A stretch of DNA of 64,000 nt from Pyrobaculum ferrireducens (GCF_000234805.1 NC_016645.1:1464391-1528390), one strand, 5' to 3'; shown: positions 32,994 to 42,203, counted from the stretch's first letter. The notes: a model not told the origin generated them from the sequence alone. A program made the numbers and translations.

Positions 32994-34681
32994 GGGATAA
33001 ACAACTCTTTTTTCTAGCCCTGCCCCCACTTCTCTATCTCTTTTCCCTCACCCTCTATCCAATCCTAAGCAACATTTTCCTCAGTTTTTTTGAGAGGACA
33101 TACGAGGGGTCGCTGAGGTGGGTTGGTCTGGGCAACTATCTCTGGTTTGTTGAAAAAGATCCCTATGGACCTCTGATTCTTTGGAACACGGTATTCTACA
33201 CAGTGGCGACGCCTGTTATAGCCGTCCTAATAGCCACGCCCGTGGCGCTCGCCATAAAGCGTCTAGGCGGTAGGTGGCTAATCCTGGTTATGCTCCCCGC
33301 CTTCATCCCGCCTGTGACCGCCGCCATGGCGTGGTACCTAATGCTAAACCCCCTTTACGGCCTTGGCTACTACTTAATGCAGAGCGGCTTAATCAAGATG
33401 AACCCCCTCTCCACTGTGTGGACTGTGGTTCTGATCGACGTCTGGCGCGCTTTCCCCACGGCGGTGTTGGTAATTTACTCCGGGCTGAGGTCAGTGCCGC
33501 AGACTGTAGACGAGGCCGCCATGGCCGACGGAGTGGTGGGAATTAGGAAATTCTTCGCCGTTGACCTCCCCCTGATCACCCCCCACATACTCACAGCCTT
33601 CGTCCTCACTGCCTTGACGGGGTTCTTCACCTTCGACCCCATATACATCGGCACGGCGCAGGTGGGGCCGAGGCTACTGGACAACTTGGCGTACTACAGC
33701 TTTGAGAAGTTTGCCTCTGGGGAGTTTGGATACGCAGCGATGCTAATCGTCTTGATGACCGCGGTGGGGACAGCCCTATCGCTGACTTACATGAAGGCCC
33801 TCACGGCGAGGACTTTCCTAAAGATGCCGGGCGTATACCGGCTACCCAACCGCGAGGCGCCGCCCGTGCTCCACGCCGCAGTCCTCGCCTCGGCGCTCTT
33901 CTTTGTCTTCACGCCGCTGATATGGCTATTTCTAGTGGCGGTGAAGCCTCCCAGCGAGATCATAAACGTGCCGCCCGCCATCCTCCCCTCCAGACTAGCC
34001 TTCGACAACTTTATCCAGGTATTCACCCACGGCCTTCCCTTCTTCTTAGTGAGTATCTACATAGCGGCTATAAACACGACGTTGACAATTTTCTTGGCTA
34101 CATTAGCCGCCTACCCCATGCGCCTCCACGGGGTGGGTGGGGGCTACCTGGTGGCGTATATCCTCTACCTCATGACGACCCCCACGCTTCTATACATCGT
34201 CCCCCTCTACCTAGTGGTTAGGGAGCTACACGTCTATGACACTTTATTTGCGTTGGTCTTAACTTATCCGATAATGACGTTGCCCTACTCCATATGGATA
34301 CTGTACAACTTCTACGCCAACTTCAATAGGCAGGTGGAGGAGGCGGCGCTGGCCGACGGCCTGAGCCGGGTGAAGGCTTTCGCCAAGGCGGTCCTGCCCC
34401 TGAGCAGAGGCGGCATGAGCGTGGCGGGGCTCTACGCTTTTCTATTCTCGTGGGGCGCTTTGGTGTTCCCCCTCGCCTTCACCTCGACGCCGTACAACCT
34501 CTCCAACCCGCTGTCCTTCTCCGGCGCCCAGACCTTTTCCATCTACATCGCCATGTTGATGAGCCCGGTAACTATGAGCTACGGAGAGGTGGCAGCCGCG
34601 GGTATTGTGAGCATCCTCCCACCGCTGATGTATCTCATTGCAGTTAGGAAAAATCTTGAAAAGGTGTGGGGCGCCAGGTAG
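32990..34681 (+). CDS. Fused CUT1-type ABC permease (MalF-MalG in one chain)
   Basis: A 563-aa protein made of two binding-protein-dependent permease halves. The first (residues ~1-285) has the EAA loop DEAAMADGVVGIRKFFAVDLP, the second (~290-563) has EEAALADGLSRVKAFAKAVLP; each has about six membrane segments. CUT1 systems normally encode these halves as two genes, so this is a natural fusion. No stop or frame change separates them. It overlaps the binding-protein gene by 4 nt and is followed at once by the ATPase gene. Confidence 0.88.
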   Translation: MRDKQLFFLALPPLLYLFSLTLYPILSNIFLSFFERTYEGSLRWVGLGNYLWFVEKDPYGPLILWNTVFYTVATPVIAVLIATPVALAIKRLGGRWLILVMLPAFIPPVTAAMAWYLMLNPLYGLGYYLMQSGLIKMNPLSTVWTVVLIDVWRAFPTAVLVIYSGLRSVPQTVDEAAMADGVVGIRKFFAVDLPLITPHILTAFVLTALTGFFTFDPIYIGTAQVGPRLLDNLAYYSFEKFASGEFGYAAMLIVLMTAVGTALSLTYMKALTARTFLKMPGVYRLPNREAPPVLHAAVLASALFFVFTPLIWLFLVAVKPPSEIINVPPAILPSRLAFDNFIQVFTHGLPFFLVSIYIAAINTTLTIFLATLAAYPMRLHGVGGGYLVAYILYLMTTPTLLYIVPLYLVVRELHVYDTLFALVLTYPIMTLPYSIWILYNFYANFNRQVEEAALADGLSRVKAFAKAVLPLSRGGMSVAGLYAFLFSWGALVFPLAFTSTPYNLSNPLSFSGAQTFSIYIAMLMSPVTMSYGEVAAAGIVSILPPLMYLIAVRKNLEKVWGAR

Positions 34682-34684
34682 GCC

Positions 34685-35641
34685 ATGCTCTTGATAAAGG
34701 GCCTTAGAAAGAGCTTCAAGACTTTTACCCTCAGCATCGACGAGCTGACTATTCCAGACAACACCTACGTGGTGTTGCTAGGCCCGTCGGGTTCGGGTAA
34801 AACCACCTTGCTGAGGCTTATAGCGGGGCTTGAGAAGCCTGACGCCGGCTCTATATACATAGATGGGAGAGACGTGACGAGGCTCCCGGTGTGGAAGAGA
34901 GATATCGGCATTGTGTTTCAAAACTACGCCCTCTACCCACACCTAACTGTTTTCGACAACATAGCGATGCCGCTGAAAAATAAAAAGATGCCTATGGCAG
35001 AGGTTAAGAGGCGCGTGGTGAAGATGGCCGAGATTCTGGGCATCGCCGATCAGCTGGAGAAATACCCCCACCAGCTCTCCGGAGGACAGCAACAAAGGGT
35101 GGCCCTCGCCAGGGCCTTGGTGAAAGAGCCCAAAGTCCTACTCCTTGACGAGCCGCTTAGCAACATCGACGCGAGGCTGAGGCTCGAGGTGAGGGGGTTT
35201 TTGAAAGATCTCCAGAGGAGGCTCGGCACAACTGTGATACACGTCACACACGATCAGGAGGAGGCAATGGCGATTGGCGACCTGCTGGTGGTTATAAACA
35301 ACGGGAGGGTGGAGGAGGTCGGCCCCCCGTCACAGCTCTACACAAGCCCCCGTAGTCTCTTTGTCTTCAACTTCCTTGGGCTGAGCAACGTGGTTCCAGC
35401 CAAGCTACTGGGGCTAGGCGGCGAGGAGCGCGTCGGCTTTAGGCCAGAGGACGTGGCGCTCGGCAACGGGCCATACGTGGGTAGGGTGGCTAGGGTTGAA
35501 TATCTCGGCGCCTATAAAATAGTGGAGGTTGAATACGAAGGCCAATTTATCAAGGCAAGGGCCCCTCCTGATTTCAACATAGCCGAGGGCCAGGTGGTGA
35601 GGTTCGACGTTAAGAAAGATAAGGTGGTGAAATTTGCCTAG
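34685..35641 (+). CDS. ABC transporter ATPase (MalK/UgpC type)
   Basis: A 318-aa subunit. Walker A is GPSGSGKTTLLRLIAG, the Q-loop is VFQNYALYPHLTVFDNI, the signature is LSGGQQQRVALARAL, Walker B is KVLLLDEPLSNID, and the H-loop is VIHVTHDQEEAM. After the ATPase core a C-terminal OB-fold (TOBE) of about 80 residues follows (VGFRPEDVALG and onward), as in carbohydrate-import ATPases. It completes the transporter with the genes at 31494 and 32990. Confidence 0.92.
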   Translation: MLLIKGLRKSFKTFTLSIDELTIPDNTYVVLLGPSGSGKTTLLRLIAGLEKPDAGSIYIDGRDVTRLPVWKRDIGIVFQNYALYPHLTVFDNIAMPLKNKKMPMAEVKRRVVKMAEILGIADQLEKYPHQLSGGQQQRVALARALVKEPKVLLLDEPLSNIDARLRLEVRGFLKDLQRRLGTTVIHVTHDQEEAMAIGDLLVVINNGRVEEVGPPSQLYTSPRSLFVFNFLGLSNVVPAKLLGLGGEERVGFRPEDVALGNGPYVGRVARVEYLGAYKIVEVEYEGQFIKARAPPDFNIAEGQVVRFDVKKDKVVKFA

Positions 35642-35643
35642 CT

Positions 35644-36396
35644 ATGTACCTACACATATTGGGATCGGGCGCGGGCGGTAGCCCCGGCTCCAGGCGCTGG
35701 AGGTCGGCCAATCTGCTAGACACAGGCGAGGGCTTGGTGGTGATCGACTGCGGGGTTGGGTGCCACTACCGGCTGTCAGACAGGGGGCTCCTAGCCGAGG
35801 TGGACTACGTACTAGTGACGCACAGCCACATGGACCACTACTTAGGCCTGCCAGAGACGCTTTTCCAAGCCCACATCGAGGGGCGGAGGAAGCCCATCCA
35901 CATATTCGCCCCTAGGGTTGTAGAAGAGGCGGCTAGGCTCGTCGCTGTAAATCTATTCAAGGCGCCCAGCTACCAGATCCATTTCCACAGATTGGCCCCG
36001 GGCACCGTTGTGAAGCAAAATACGCTGGTGGTTGAGGCCGGTGAGGCATGTCACCACACCGCGGAGGAGGCGTATGCGTTTAAGATATCTGCCCGCGGCC
36101 TGGACATACTATTCTCTGGAGACACGGGGCCTGGTTGCGAACCCGTTGAGAGGCTGGGCCAGGGGGTTGAGCTGGCGGTGCTAGAGGCCACATGCAACGA
36201 GGAGTATGGAGAAATCTGCAGGAGGTACGCTCACATGACCACCTTTGATGCTGTGAGGGAGGCCGAAGCCATGAAGGTACGCGAGGTGGTGCTGAGCCAC
36301 ATCGATGAAAAGTTCAATCCCACGGTGTATCAAGACGTGAAAAAGCTAAACCGCCACGTTTTAGTTGCCGAGGATAACATGGTTATCCACCTGTAG
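35644..36396 (+). CDS. Metallo-beta-lactamase fold hydrolase (RNase Z/AHL-lactonase-like)
   Basis: A 250-aa protein. The two-zinc motif THSHMDHYLGLPE (residues ~60-72), further His in ACHHTAEEAY, Asp in FSGDTGPGC, and His in the last VVLSHID fit the MBL fold. The N-terminal GSGAGGSPGSRR resembles the opening of RNase Z-like proteins, but the long RNase Z exosite arm is not seen, so a small-molecule hydrolase is more likely. It starts two bases after the ABC ATPase stop, so it probably acts on the imported compound. Confidence 0.82.
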   Translation: MYLHILGSGAGGSPGSRRWRSANLLDTGEGLVVIDCGVGCHYRLSDRGLLAEVDYVLVTHSHMDHYLGLPETLFQAHIEGRRKPIHIFAPRVVEEAARLVAVNLFKAPSYQIHFHRLAPGTVVKQNTLVVEAGEACHHTAEEAYAFKISARGLDILFSGDTGPGCEPVERLGQGVELAVLEATCNEEYGEICRRYAHMTTFDAVREAEAMKVREVVLSHIDEKFNPTVYQDVKKLNRHVLVAEDNMVIHL

Positions 36397-36432
36397 GGCG
36401 ATACCTATAATAACACATACACCGCGCACATC

Positions 36433-37164
36433 ATGAAGTGGCACGAACTCACCTGGCCCGAATTTGAGAGAGTGGACAAGACGGTGGCTGTGTTGCCGGT
36501 GGGCGTCGTTGAGGCCCACGGCCCGCACCTCCCCCTGGGCACCGACACCCTAATGGCAATCTACATAGCAGAAAAGGCAACTGAGCAGACGGGGGCGCTC
36601 CTAATGCCGCCGCTTTGGTACGGCTATACCTACGTATTAGACAAATTTCCAGGGACCATATCAATATCCCAGGAGACTCTCTACCGGCTGTTTCGAGAAA
36701 TATTTACGGAGGTGGCGAGGAATGGGGTGAGGTACCTCGTTGTTGTAAACGGCCACGGCGGCAATGTAGACGCGTTGAGAGCCGCCGCCCGCGATGCGGC
36801 CAAGGCCTCTGACTTAACAATTGTCGTGGTGAATTGGTGGATTGATCTAGCAAAGGAGGCGAGAAGGAGGGTTTTAGAGACGCCGGAAGGCCACGCGGCT
36901 GAGGACGAGACTAGCGAAGTTTTGGCGGCCTACCCACACCTAGTAAAGGAGGTTCCCAGAGACGCTGACGAGTGGGTGGAGATGCGATACGCTGTATACG
37001 GAAAAGAGGTGAGCCGCGTGGTATATACAAAGGCGGTGCAGGGCTACCCCTCAAAAGCCTCGCGGGCAAAGGGGGAGGCCATACTGAGGGAGGCCGTGGA
37101 GGAGCTGGCCATGTTAATTAACGACTTGAAGAGAGGCAGGCTACCTATTGAGAAAAGGGGATAG
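36433..37164 (+). CDS. Creatininase-family amidohydrolase
   Basis: A 243-aa protein. Motifs VLPVGVVEAHGPHLPLGTD (Glu, His and Asp metal ligands), NGHGGNVDALR and GHAAEDETSEVLA (His and Glu ligands) define the creatininase/ArfB/MftE family of metal-dependent amidohydrolases. The substrate is unknown. It follows the ABC-MBL genes after 36 bp, so it may take part in the same import and breakdown route. It is the last gene before a 471-bp stretch without a firm gene. Confidence 0.87.
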   Translation: MKWHELTWPEFERVDKTVAVLPVGVVEAHGPHLPLGTDTLMAIYIAEKATEQTGALLMPPLWYGYTYVLDKFPGTISISQETLYRLFREIFTEVARNGVRYLVVVNGHGGNVDALRAAARDAAKASDLTIVVVNWWIDLAKEARRRVLETPEGHAAEDETSEVLAAYPHLVKEVPRDADEWVEMRYAVYGKEVSRVVYTKAVQGYPSKASRAKGEAILREAVEELAMLINDLKRGRLPIEKRG

Positions 37165-37185
37165 GCGAGCATCCACCGTTCTTCA

Positions 37186-37220
37186 CTGGTAGTACCACCA
37201 GTAGCTGGTGGTTTTACCAG
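37186..37220. repeat. 35-nt inverted repeat (hairpin) after creatininase gene
   Basis: CTGGTAGTACCACCAG (37186-37201) and CTGGTGGTTTTACCAG (37205-37220) are complementary at 14 of 16 positions with a three-base loop. It begins 21 nt after the creatininase stop codon. It could end transcription, stabilise a 3' end, or be a protein-binding or mobile-element site; no T-rich tail follows directly. Confidence 0.6.
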
Positions 37221-37423
37221 CTCTCTTCAAGCTAGAGCCAAAGATGCCGCTTGACGAACTTCACAATTTCGAGGAGGGAACTGGGGAATTCGAGACAGGT
37301 GTACGAGACACGCCGCTTCGCAGATTAGCCTAGTCCACGTCAATCTCGGGGATCCGACTCATCGCTCACAGAAGAGCCGTGGCCAAGATTTAAAACTTAC
37401 CAGGACAAGAGATCCTAAGGGCC

Positions 37424-37546
37424 GTGTCTCTAAAGCTGACGAGGCGAGTAGAAATTAAGAGGGCAGTAGAGGCCAAGGTAGGAGCCGAGTTTTACGATAA
37501 AAACTCCACGGTCCTTGTCCACCTTTCCGTTAGATGGGAACTCTAA
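37424..37546 (+). CDS. Possible 40-aa protein
   Basis: GTG 37424 to TAA 37546, about 30 nt downstream of a TATA-like TTTAAAAC (37389-37396). The product is basic at the N terminus (SLKLTRRVEIKRAVEAK) and has a hydrophobic strand-like end (STVLVHLSVRWEL). It has no recognised relative, and may be a degraded remnant of a longer gene. Confidence 0.3.
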   Translation: MSLKLTRRVEIKRAVEAKVGAEFYDKNSTVLVHLSVRWEL

Positions 37547-37635
37547 AAAGCGGGGACACTACGCCACAGCTGACCCAACATTATGATAAGGCGGCTACGT
37601 CCTCCCAATCCTAGCGTCTCCGGGATCTTCTATTT

Positions 37636-40023
37636 TCACGCCCTCCTAAGCCGCAGGGCGTTTAGCGTGACGGATATGCTGCTGAGCGCCATGGCCAGCC
37701 CCGCCAGCTCGGGGCGGAGGTAGAGGGCGGGGTAGAAGAGGCCCGCCGCCACTGGTATAAGCGCGGCGTTGTATACAAAAGCCCAGAAGAGGTTAAACCG
37801 GGCGTTCCTCACAATCTTGCGGGACAGCTCTAGAAACTCCACCACCTTGGCCAAGTCCCCCTTCCTCACCACCACGTCGCCAGCCTCCTTCGCCACCTCT
37901 GTGCCGGTCGCCACCGCGATACCCACATCAGCCGTGGCTAGAGCCGGCGCGTCGTTAACACCATCCCCTATGAAGATAACCCCGCCCTCCTTCTTAAGCT
38001 CCTTCACCACCTCGGCCTTCTCCTCCGGGGTCTTGCCGCCGAAGTACCTCTTGACGCCCAGCCTCTCCGCCACCTTGGCCACAGCCGCCACGTGGTCCCC
38101 CGAGACAATAACGGGCTCCAGCCCCATCTCCCTCAGCCTCTGCAAGATCCTCCCCGCCTCAGGCCTCACCTCGTCCCCCACGACTAAGTAGCCTCTCACC
38201 ACGCCGTCCACCACGACGTAAGCCACGGTGTAGCCCTCGGCTCTGTACGCCTCCGCTTCCCGGCGGATCTCCAGTGGCAACTCAGCCCCGAGCCCCTCCA
38301 CCAGCTTCTCATTACCCACACCAACCACCGCGCCGTTCACCCGGGCGTACACCCCCTGGCCGGGGAATGTGTCGAACATATCAGGCTCAGCCACAGCAAC
38401 CCCCCTCTCCGCGGCGAATTTAACCACGGCGGCCGCTATTGGATGCGCCGACTTAGCCTCGGCTGACGCCGCCAGCGACAGCGCCCACTCGTCGCCTACA
38501 TACTTCACAACCCGGGGCGCCCCCACCGTCAAGGTGCCGGTCTTGTCAAAAGCCACGTATCTAGCCCCCAGAGCCCGCTCCACAGCCTCGACGTTCTTTA
38601 CCAAGAGACCCCTCTCCGCCGCCCTGCCGATCCCCACCACCACCGCCAGAGGAGTCGCCAAGCCCAAGGCGCAGGGGCAGGCAACCACCAGCACAGCCAC
38701 CGCGAACAGCAAGGCACGCCACACGGGGGCCCCCGCGAGGAGCCACCCCACGAAAGTAGCAGACGCCACAGCCATCACGACCCAGGTAAAGACCCCGGAG
38801 ACTCTGTCCACAAAGTTCTGGATAGGCAACCTCGCGTTCTGCGCCTGCCTCACCAGCTTAACCACCTCCGCCAGGTAGGTGGCCTCGCCACTACGCGTAG
38901 CCCTCACCAGAAGCCGGCCTCTGACCAGCGTCGTCCCCGCCAGAACCAAGTCGCCCGGCCCCTTCTCCACCGGCAGAGGCTCCCCGGTGAAGGCAGACTC
39001 GTCCACCGCCCCCACGCCCTCGTCCACGTAGCCATCCACGGGGAGCCTCTCCCCCTCTCTCACCTCCACCACCTCCCCCGGCCTCACCTCCGCGGCGTCC
39101 ACCTCCACCCAGCCTCCCCCCCGCCTCACCCTGGCCCTCGGCGGCTGGAGGCCGGCCAGCCGCCTAACCGCGTCTCCACTCCTCAACTTCATCAAACTCT
39201 CCAAGTACCTACCAGCGAGGACGAACGTAATCACAAGCGCCGAGGCTTCGAAAAAAGTCGGCCCACCGGCAAAGACGGCATACACGCTGTAGAGAAAGGC
39301 GCTGAGGGTGCCCAACGTGACAAGGGTGTCCATATTCGCCGTCCCGTTTCTAAAAGCCCTGGCGGCCCCCGAGATAAACCTCCATCCTGAGTAGAACTGC
39401 ACCAGAGCCGCCAGAGCCATCTGCACCAGCGGCGGGACCAGCTCAACCCCCACCATCATGGGCACCAGTAACGCAGACGCCGCCGCCGCGGGCAAGAGCC
39501 TACGCCTCAAATCCGCCGCCTCCAGCTCAGCCACCCGCCTATCCACGTCTACCTCAACCCCGCCCCTCCTAACCTCCCTCACCCTGTACCCAGCCTCCTC
39601 AAGACGCTTCACAACAACGTCGGCGCCCACCTCCAGCGGGTTGTACTCAACATAGAGTACGCCAGTCGCCGGATTCGCCCTGGCGTAGAACACTCCCCAG
39701 CCCCCCGCCCGCCTCTCCACCGACTCCGCCTCCTCCGGCCGGAAATCCACCACGAAGTAAGCCGACTCCCTATACACGTCGTACCCAGCCCTCCTCACCG
39801 CCCTGAGAAGCTCGCCGTAGTCCAGAACCTCTGGATCCACCACCAGCCTCGCCTCGTTACTGGCGAGAGACGCCTCTGCCCACTTAACCCCACGGACAGA
39901 CAAAAGCGCCTTCTGCACTGTCAGCGAACACGTGGCGCAGTGCATCCCCAAAATCTTCAACACAGTCTCACGGCCCTCCACCCTAAGCCCCACAGAAAGC
40001 CCTCTCGAAAACTCCATATCCAT
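37636..40023 (-). CDS. copA: P1B-type copper-exporting ATPase
   Basis: A 795-aa protein. An N-terminal heavy-metal-associated domain with GMHCATC (residues ~27-33) is followed by a second HMA-like fold lacking the Cys pair. Membrane helix 6 carries CPCALG, the phosphorylation site is DKTGTLTVG, the conserved His-Pro of P1B pumps is in SAHPIAAAVV, and GDGVNDAPAL closes the P domain. CPC and the metal site at the end suggest Cu(I) export. A TATATAT element lies about 22 nt before the ATG. It leads the copper island 37.6-42.4 kb. Confidence 0.92.
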   Translation of the reverse strand: MDMEFSRGLSVGLRVEGRETVLKILGMHCATCSLTVQKALLSVRGVKWAEASLASNEARLVVDPEVLDYGELLRAVRRAGYDVYRESAYFVVDFRPEEAESVERRAGGWGVFYARANPATGVLYVEYNPLEVGADVVVKRLEEAGYRVREVRRGGVEVDVDRRVAELEAADLRRRLLPAAAASALLVPMMVGVELVPPLVQMALAALVQFYSGWRFISGAARAFRNGTANMDTLVTLGTLSAFLYSVYAVFAGGPTFFEASALVITFVLAGRYLESLMKLRSGDAVRRLAGLQPPRARVRRGGGWVEVDAAEVRPGEVVEVREGERLPVDGYVDEGVGAVDESAFTGEPLPVEKGPGDLVLAGTTLVRGRLLVRATRSGEATYLAEVVKLVRQAQNARLPIQNFVDRVSGVFTWVVMAVASATFVGWLLAGAPVWRALLFAVAVLVVACPCALGLATPLAVVVGIGRAAERGLLVKNVEAVERALGARYVAFDKTGTLTVGAPRVVKYVGDEWALSLAASAEAKSAHPIAAAVVKFAAERGVAVAEPDMFDTFPGQGVYARVNGAVVGVGNEKLVEGLGAELPLEIRREAEAYRAEGYTVAYVVVDGVVRGYLVVGDEVRPEAGRILQRLREMGLEPVIVSGDHVAAVAKVAERLGVKRYFGGKTPEEKAEVVKELKKEGGVIFIGDGVNDAPALATADVGIAVATGTEVAKEAGDVVVRKGDLAKVVEFLELSRKIVRNARFNLFWAFVYNAALIPVAAGLFYPALYLRPELAGLAMALSSISVTLNALRLRRA

Positions 40024-40254
40024 CTAAACCGACCCGCAGATATATACCTGATGCGAAACCACACAACCTCCCGGCCTCACCCCACCGACAAGAGGTGGGA
40101 CAATCAACCCACCCCTCTCTCTAAAAACGCCCGGGGGCTTAACCACGCTCCCCGGCAGAGCCGCCGGTGTCTTGACACCCCTCCAGAGGCAGGTCTACGA
40201 ATCTACGCGCCGTACGTTGCCGTTTTCGTACACTACGTAATACCCCGGCCCCTC

Positions 40255-40686
40255 CTACGTTTTGGAGTCCGTCTCTCTATGTGGTAAAGCCAAGCCTTTT
40301 ACTCCGACGAAGCCGTCTTGTGCTAATTCAGCCACCGCCGAGACCGGGACATGGCCCTCTACATATCTGCCGTTTATAACAACTGTGTGACACGACTGCA
40401 AATCCACAGGTATCCCTAGACTCTTCTTAATTCCTATAAGCTCCTCTGGAGATACCACCCTTACCTCCACAGCTAGGATAGATCTCAATTTAGGCAGATA
40501 TGTACCGCAACAGCCGCACGGCGGAGAATAGTAAAACACCGCCTTCACAGAACCTGTTTCTCTAGACACCGCACCGTTGAAGTAGAACTGCTTTAAAACA
40601 ACCCCCAACGTAAGCGAAGCTACGGCAACCACCACCAGCACGAATAGACTCTTTACAACAGATTTCTGCCTCTTCTCTCTAGCCAT
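40255..40686 (-). CDS. DUF411-family metal-binding protein, membrane-anchored
   Basis: A 143-aa protein from ATG 40686. A single N-terminal membrane anchor (KSLFVLVVVAVASLTLGVVL) precedes a thioredoxin-like DUF411 domain with SPPCGCCGTYL (metal-binding Cys), LQSCHTVVINGRYVEGHVP, and a final GLALPH-like motif. DUF411 proteins are found in copper-resistance loci and probably bind Cu outside the membrane. It lies upstream of CopA on the same strand, but 231 bp apart. Confidence 0.82.
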   Translation of the reverse strand: MAREKRQKSVVKSLFVLVVVAVASLTLGVVLKQFYFNGAVSRETGSVKAVFYYSPPCGCCGTYLPKLRSILAVEVRVVSPEELIGIKKSLGIPVDLQSCHTVVINGRYVEGHVPVSAVAELAQDGFVGVKGLALPHRETDSKT

Positions 40687-40815
40687 GAGGTAATTGAAAT
40701 ACACACATATATGGAAAGTGTGAAACCTCCATTTTCAACAAGTTTCAGCTATGTGAAACCGCCTCCCGCGAGGCAATTCAGCAAATCAATAAAAGGACCC
40801 ACCCAGTGGTGGCCC

Positions 40816-41028
40816 ATGAGGAAAATAGGTATAGGCCTGATACTGACGGGGTTTTTACAGGCGCAGTGCCCCATGTGCGGCGGCTGGTGGGGGCCGGGCG
40901 TTGGTTGGTGGGGCTTCTTATGGATGCTTCTCGGCTTTGTGCTGTTTGTCCTGTTTATAGCGTTTATAATTCTTGCCGTGTTCTGGCTCTATAGACAGCT
41001 CTTCAAGGGGCCTCAGCCTCACTACTAG
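40816..41028 (+). CDS. Small Trp/Gly/Cys-rich membrane protein of the copper island
   Basis: A 70-aa protein from ATG 40816. It has a signal-like start, then CPMCGGWWGPGVGWWGFLWM and a membrane helix (FVLFVLFIAFIILAVFWLY). The CPMC pair with Trp/Gly/Met resembles metal-binding segments of the 41523-42203 protein. The TATA-like CAATAAAAGG lies about 25 nt before the ATG. Its 3' half overlaps the end of the opposite-strand HTH gene by 111 bp. Confidence 0.6.
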   Translation: MRKIGIGLILTGFLQAQCPMCGGWWGPGVGWWGFLWMLLGFVLFVLFIAFIILAVFWLYRQLFKGPQPHY

Positions 41029-41418
41029 CCTACCTGCCTGCTTTTCTAAAACCACTAGGTTTTTTTCGGCAAGCCTCTGGGCGGCTCTCCAAGCCCTAAG
41101 TTTTCTAAGACCCAGCTCTCGAGCCACCTCCGCAAGCACTGCCTCACCCCCCTTTTCATATATCTTTATGTAAATTGACCTCTCCGGTTCCCGAAGTAGA
41201 TTTGCAACAACTAGATAGTACCCCGCCGGCCGCGTCTCCACGGGCTTGAAGCCATGTATATAAAAATAGAGAGTCGCAACCGTGACGACTACAAGTAGGG
41301 CGAATATCGGCAACATGGGGGATGGAAATGGGCAGTGTGGACACATGAGATGGACATGTACATAGTCAAGTAGAAAAGCTAGAGCCACCGCGATGGCGAA
41401 TAGATAAACCGCTTTCAT
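40918..41418 (-). CDS. Membrane-tethered HTH protein, possible copper-island regulator
   Basis: A 166-aa protein from ATG 41418. Two N-terminal membrane segments (VYLFAIAVALAFLLDYVHVHL and LPIFALLVVVTVATLYFYIH) with HVHLMCPHCPFP between them, a likely metal-binding loop (His, Cys and Met). A cytoplasmic winged helix follows (IYEKGGEAVLAEVARELGLR and AWRAAQRLAEKNLVVLEKQ). A metal-sensing membrane-bound regulator fits the layout, but is inferred. Its 3' end overlaps the opposite-strand gene at 40816-41028. Confidence 0.65.
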   Translation of the reverse strand: MKAVYLFAIAVALAFLLDYVHVHLMCPHCPFPSPMLPIFALLVVVTVATLYFYIHGFKPVETRPAGYYLVVANLLREPERSIYIKIYEKGGEAVLAEVARELGLRKLRAWRAAQRLAEKNLVVLEKQAGRLVVRLRPLEELSIEPEHGKNYKRYKQDKQHKAEKHP

Positions 41419-41522
41419 AAAGGTAAACATCCGGAATATATTAAGACATTTCACTCCGCGCGTAACAGTTCCGCCTGTTTGTTTCACGGCAGGTATATAC
41501 AATTCTAAATTTCTATGAGGTC

Positions 41523-42203
41523 ATGGAAAACAAAAACTCAAACACCAAGATAGGAGTAATAATATTATTAGTAATTACGGCGGTTGCAGTGTCTATATTC
41601 ATACAAGCCATGTGGATGAGCCAGCCGTGGGGTGGCGTCTTCGGCAATACTCCTTATACAAGTAGCGCCATGGGGCACCCAGGCGGTATGATGGGAGGTA
41701 TGATGGGTCAGTGGGGTGTGTGGCGTGGGCCGGGCATAGGCTCGTGGGGAGGCGGGTGCCCCATGATGGGGTGGTGGGGGGTTGCCGGCGGCGTGGTTAA
41801 CGATACAAACGTCGCGAGATACGTGGAGGAGAGGACTGGCTATGAGGTCCTCTCTGTTGAGAAATACAGCAATGGGTACTACGTAGTGGTGGGTCTCGGC
41901 GGCTCTCCCCAATACGAGCTGTTGGTATTCCCCAACAGCGTGGTTCACCCAGAACCCCAGTCAGTGATGTGGCGGGGGGCGCCGGTAAGGATAAGCGAGG
42001 AGCAGGCCAGGTCAATTGCGCAGAGCTGGCTGAGCCGATACTTCCCAGGCGCCGAGATTGAAGAAGTGTACACATTCCCAGGTTACTACACATACCACTT
42101 TAAGATTGGAGACGACATGCAGATGCTAAGCGTCAACGCCTACAGCGGCGCCGTTTGGTTCCACAGCTGGCATGGCAAATACCTAGGCGAAGTGGGACAC
42201 TAA
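41523..42203 (+). CDS. Met/Trp/Gly-rich exported protein with PepSY-like domain
   Basis: A 226-aa protein. An N-terminal anchor (residues ~10-30) is followed by a Met/Gly/Trp-rich stretch (GHPGGMMGGMMGQWGVW, then CPMMGWWG) typical of Cu-binding periplasm-like proteins. The last ~90 residues resemble a PepSY-type domain (ISEEQARSIAQSWLSRYFPG, EIEEVYTFPGYYTYHFKI and AYSGAVWFHSWHG). It likely binds copper outside the cell. ATG 41523 is about 25 nt after an A/T-rich promoter-like region. Confidence 0.68.
   Translation: MENKNSNTKIGVIILLVITAVAVSIFIQAMWMSQPWGGVFGNTPYTSSAMGHPGGMMGGMMGQWGVWRGPGIGSWGGGCPMMGWWGVAGGVVNDTNVARYVEERTGYEVLSVEKYSNGYYVVVGLGGSPQYELLVFPNSVVHPEPQSVMWRGAPVRISEEQARSIAQSWLSRYFPGAEIEEVYTFPGYYTYHFKIGDDMQMLSVNAYSGAVWFHSWHGKYLGEVGH

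Larger units (their letters stand above)
37165..37635. other. 471-bp stretch with hairpin and one possible mini-gene
   Basis: Between the creatininase gene and the convergent CopA gene. It holds a near-perfect 35-nt hairpin (37186-37220) and a possible 40-codon frame (37424-37546). The rest shows no coding frame or RNA gene recognised by eye. Confidence 0.5.

Noticed and set aside
40024-40254. Coding-like fragment (YYVVYENGNVRRVDS, minus strand) between CopA and the DUF411 gene
   Set aside because: About 19 codons without a start codon; may be a gene remnant, but too short to assign.
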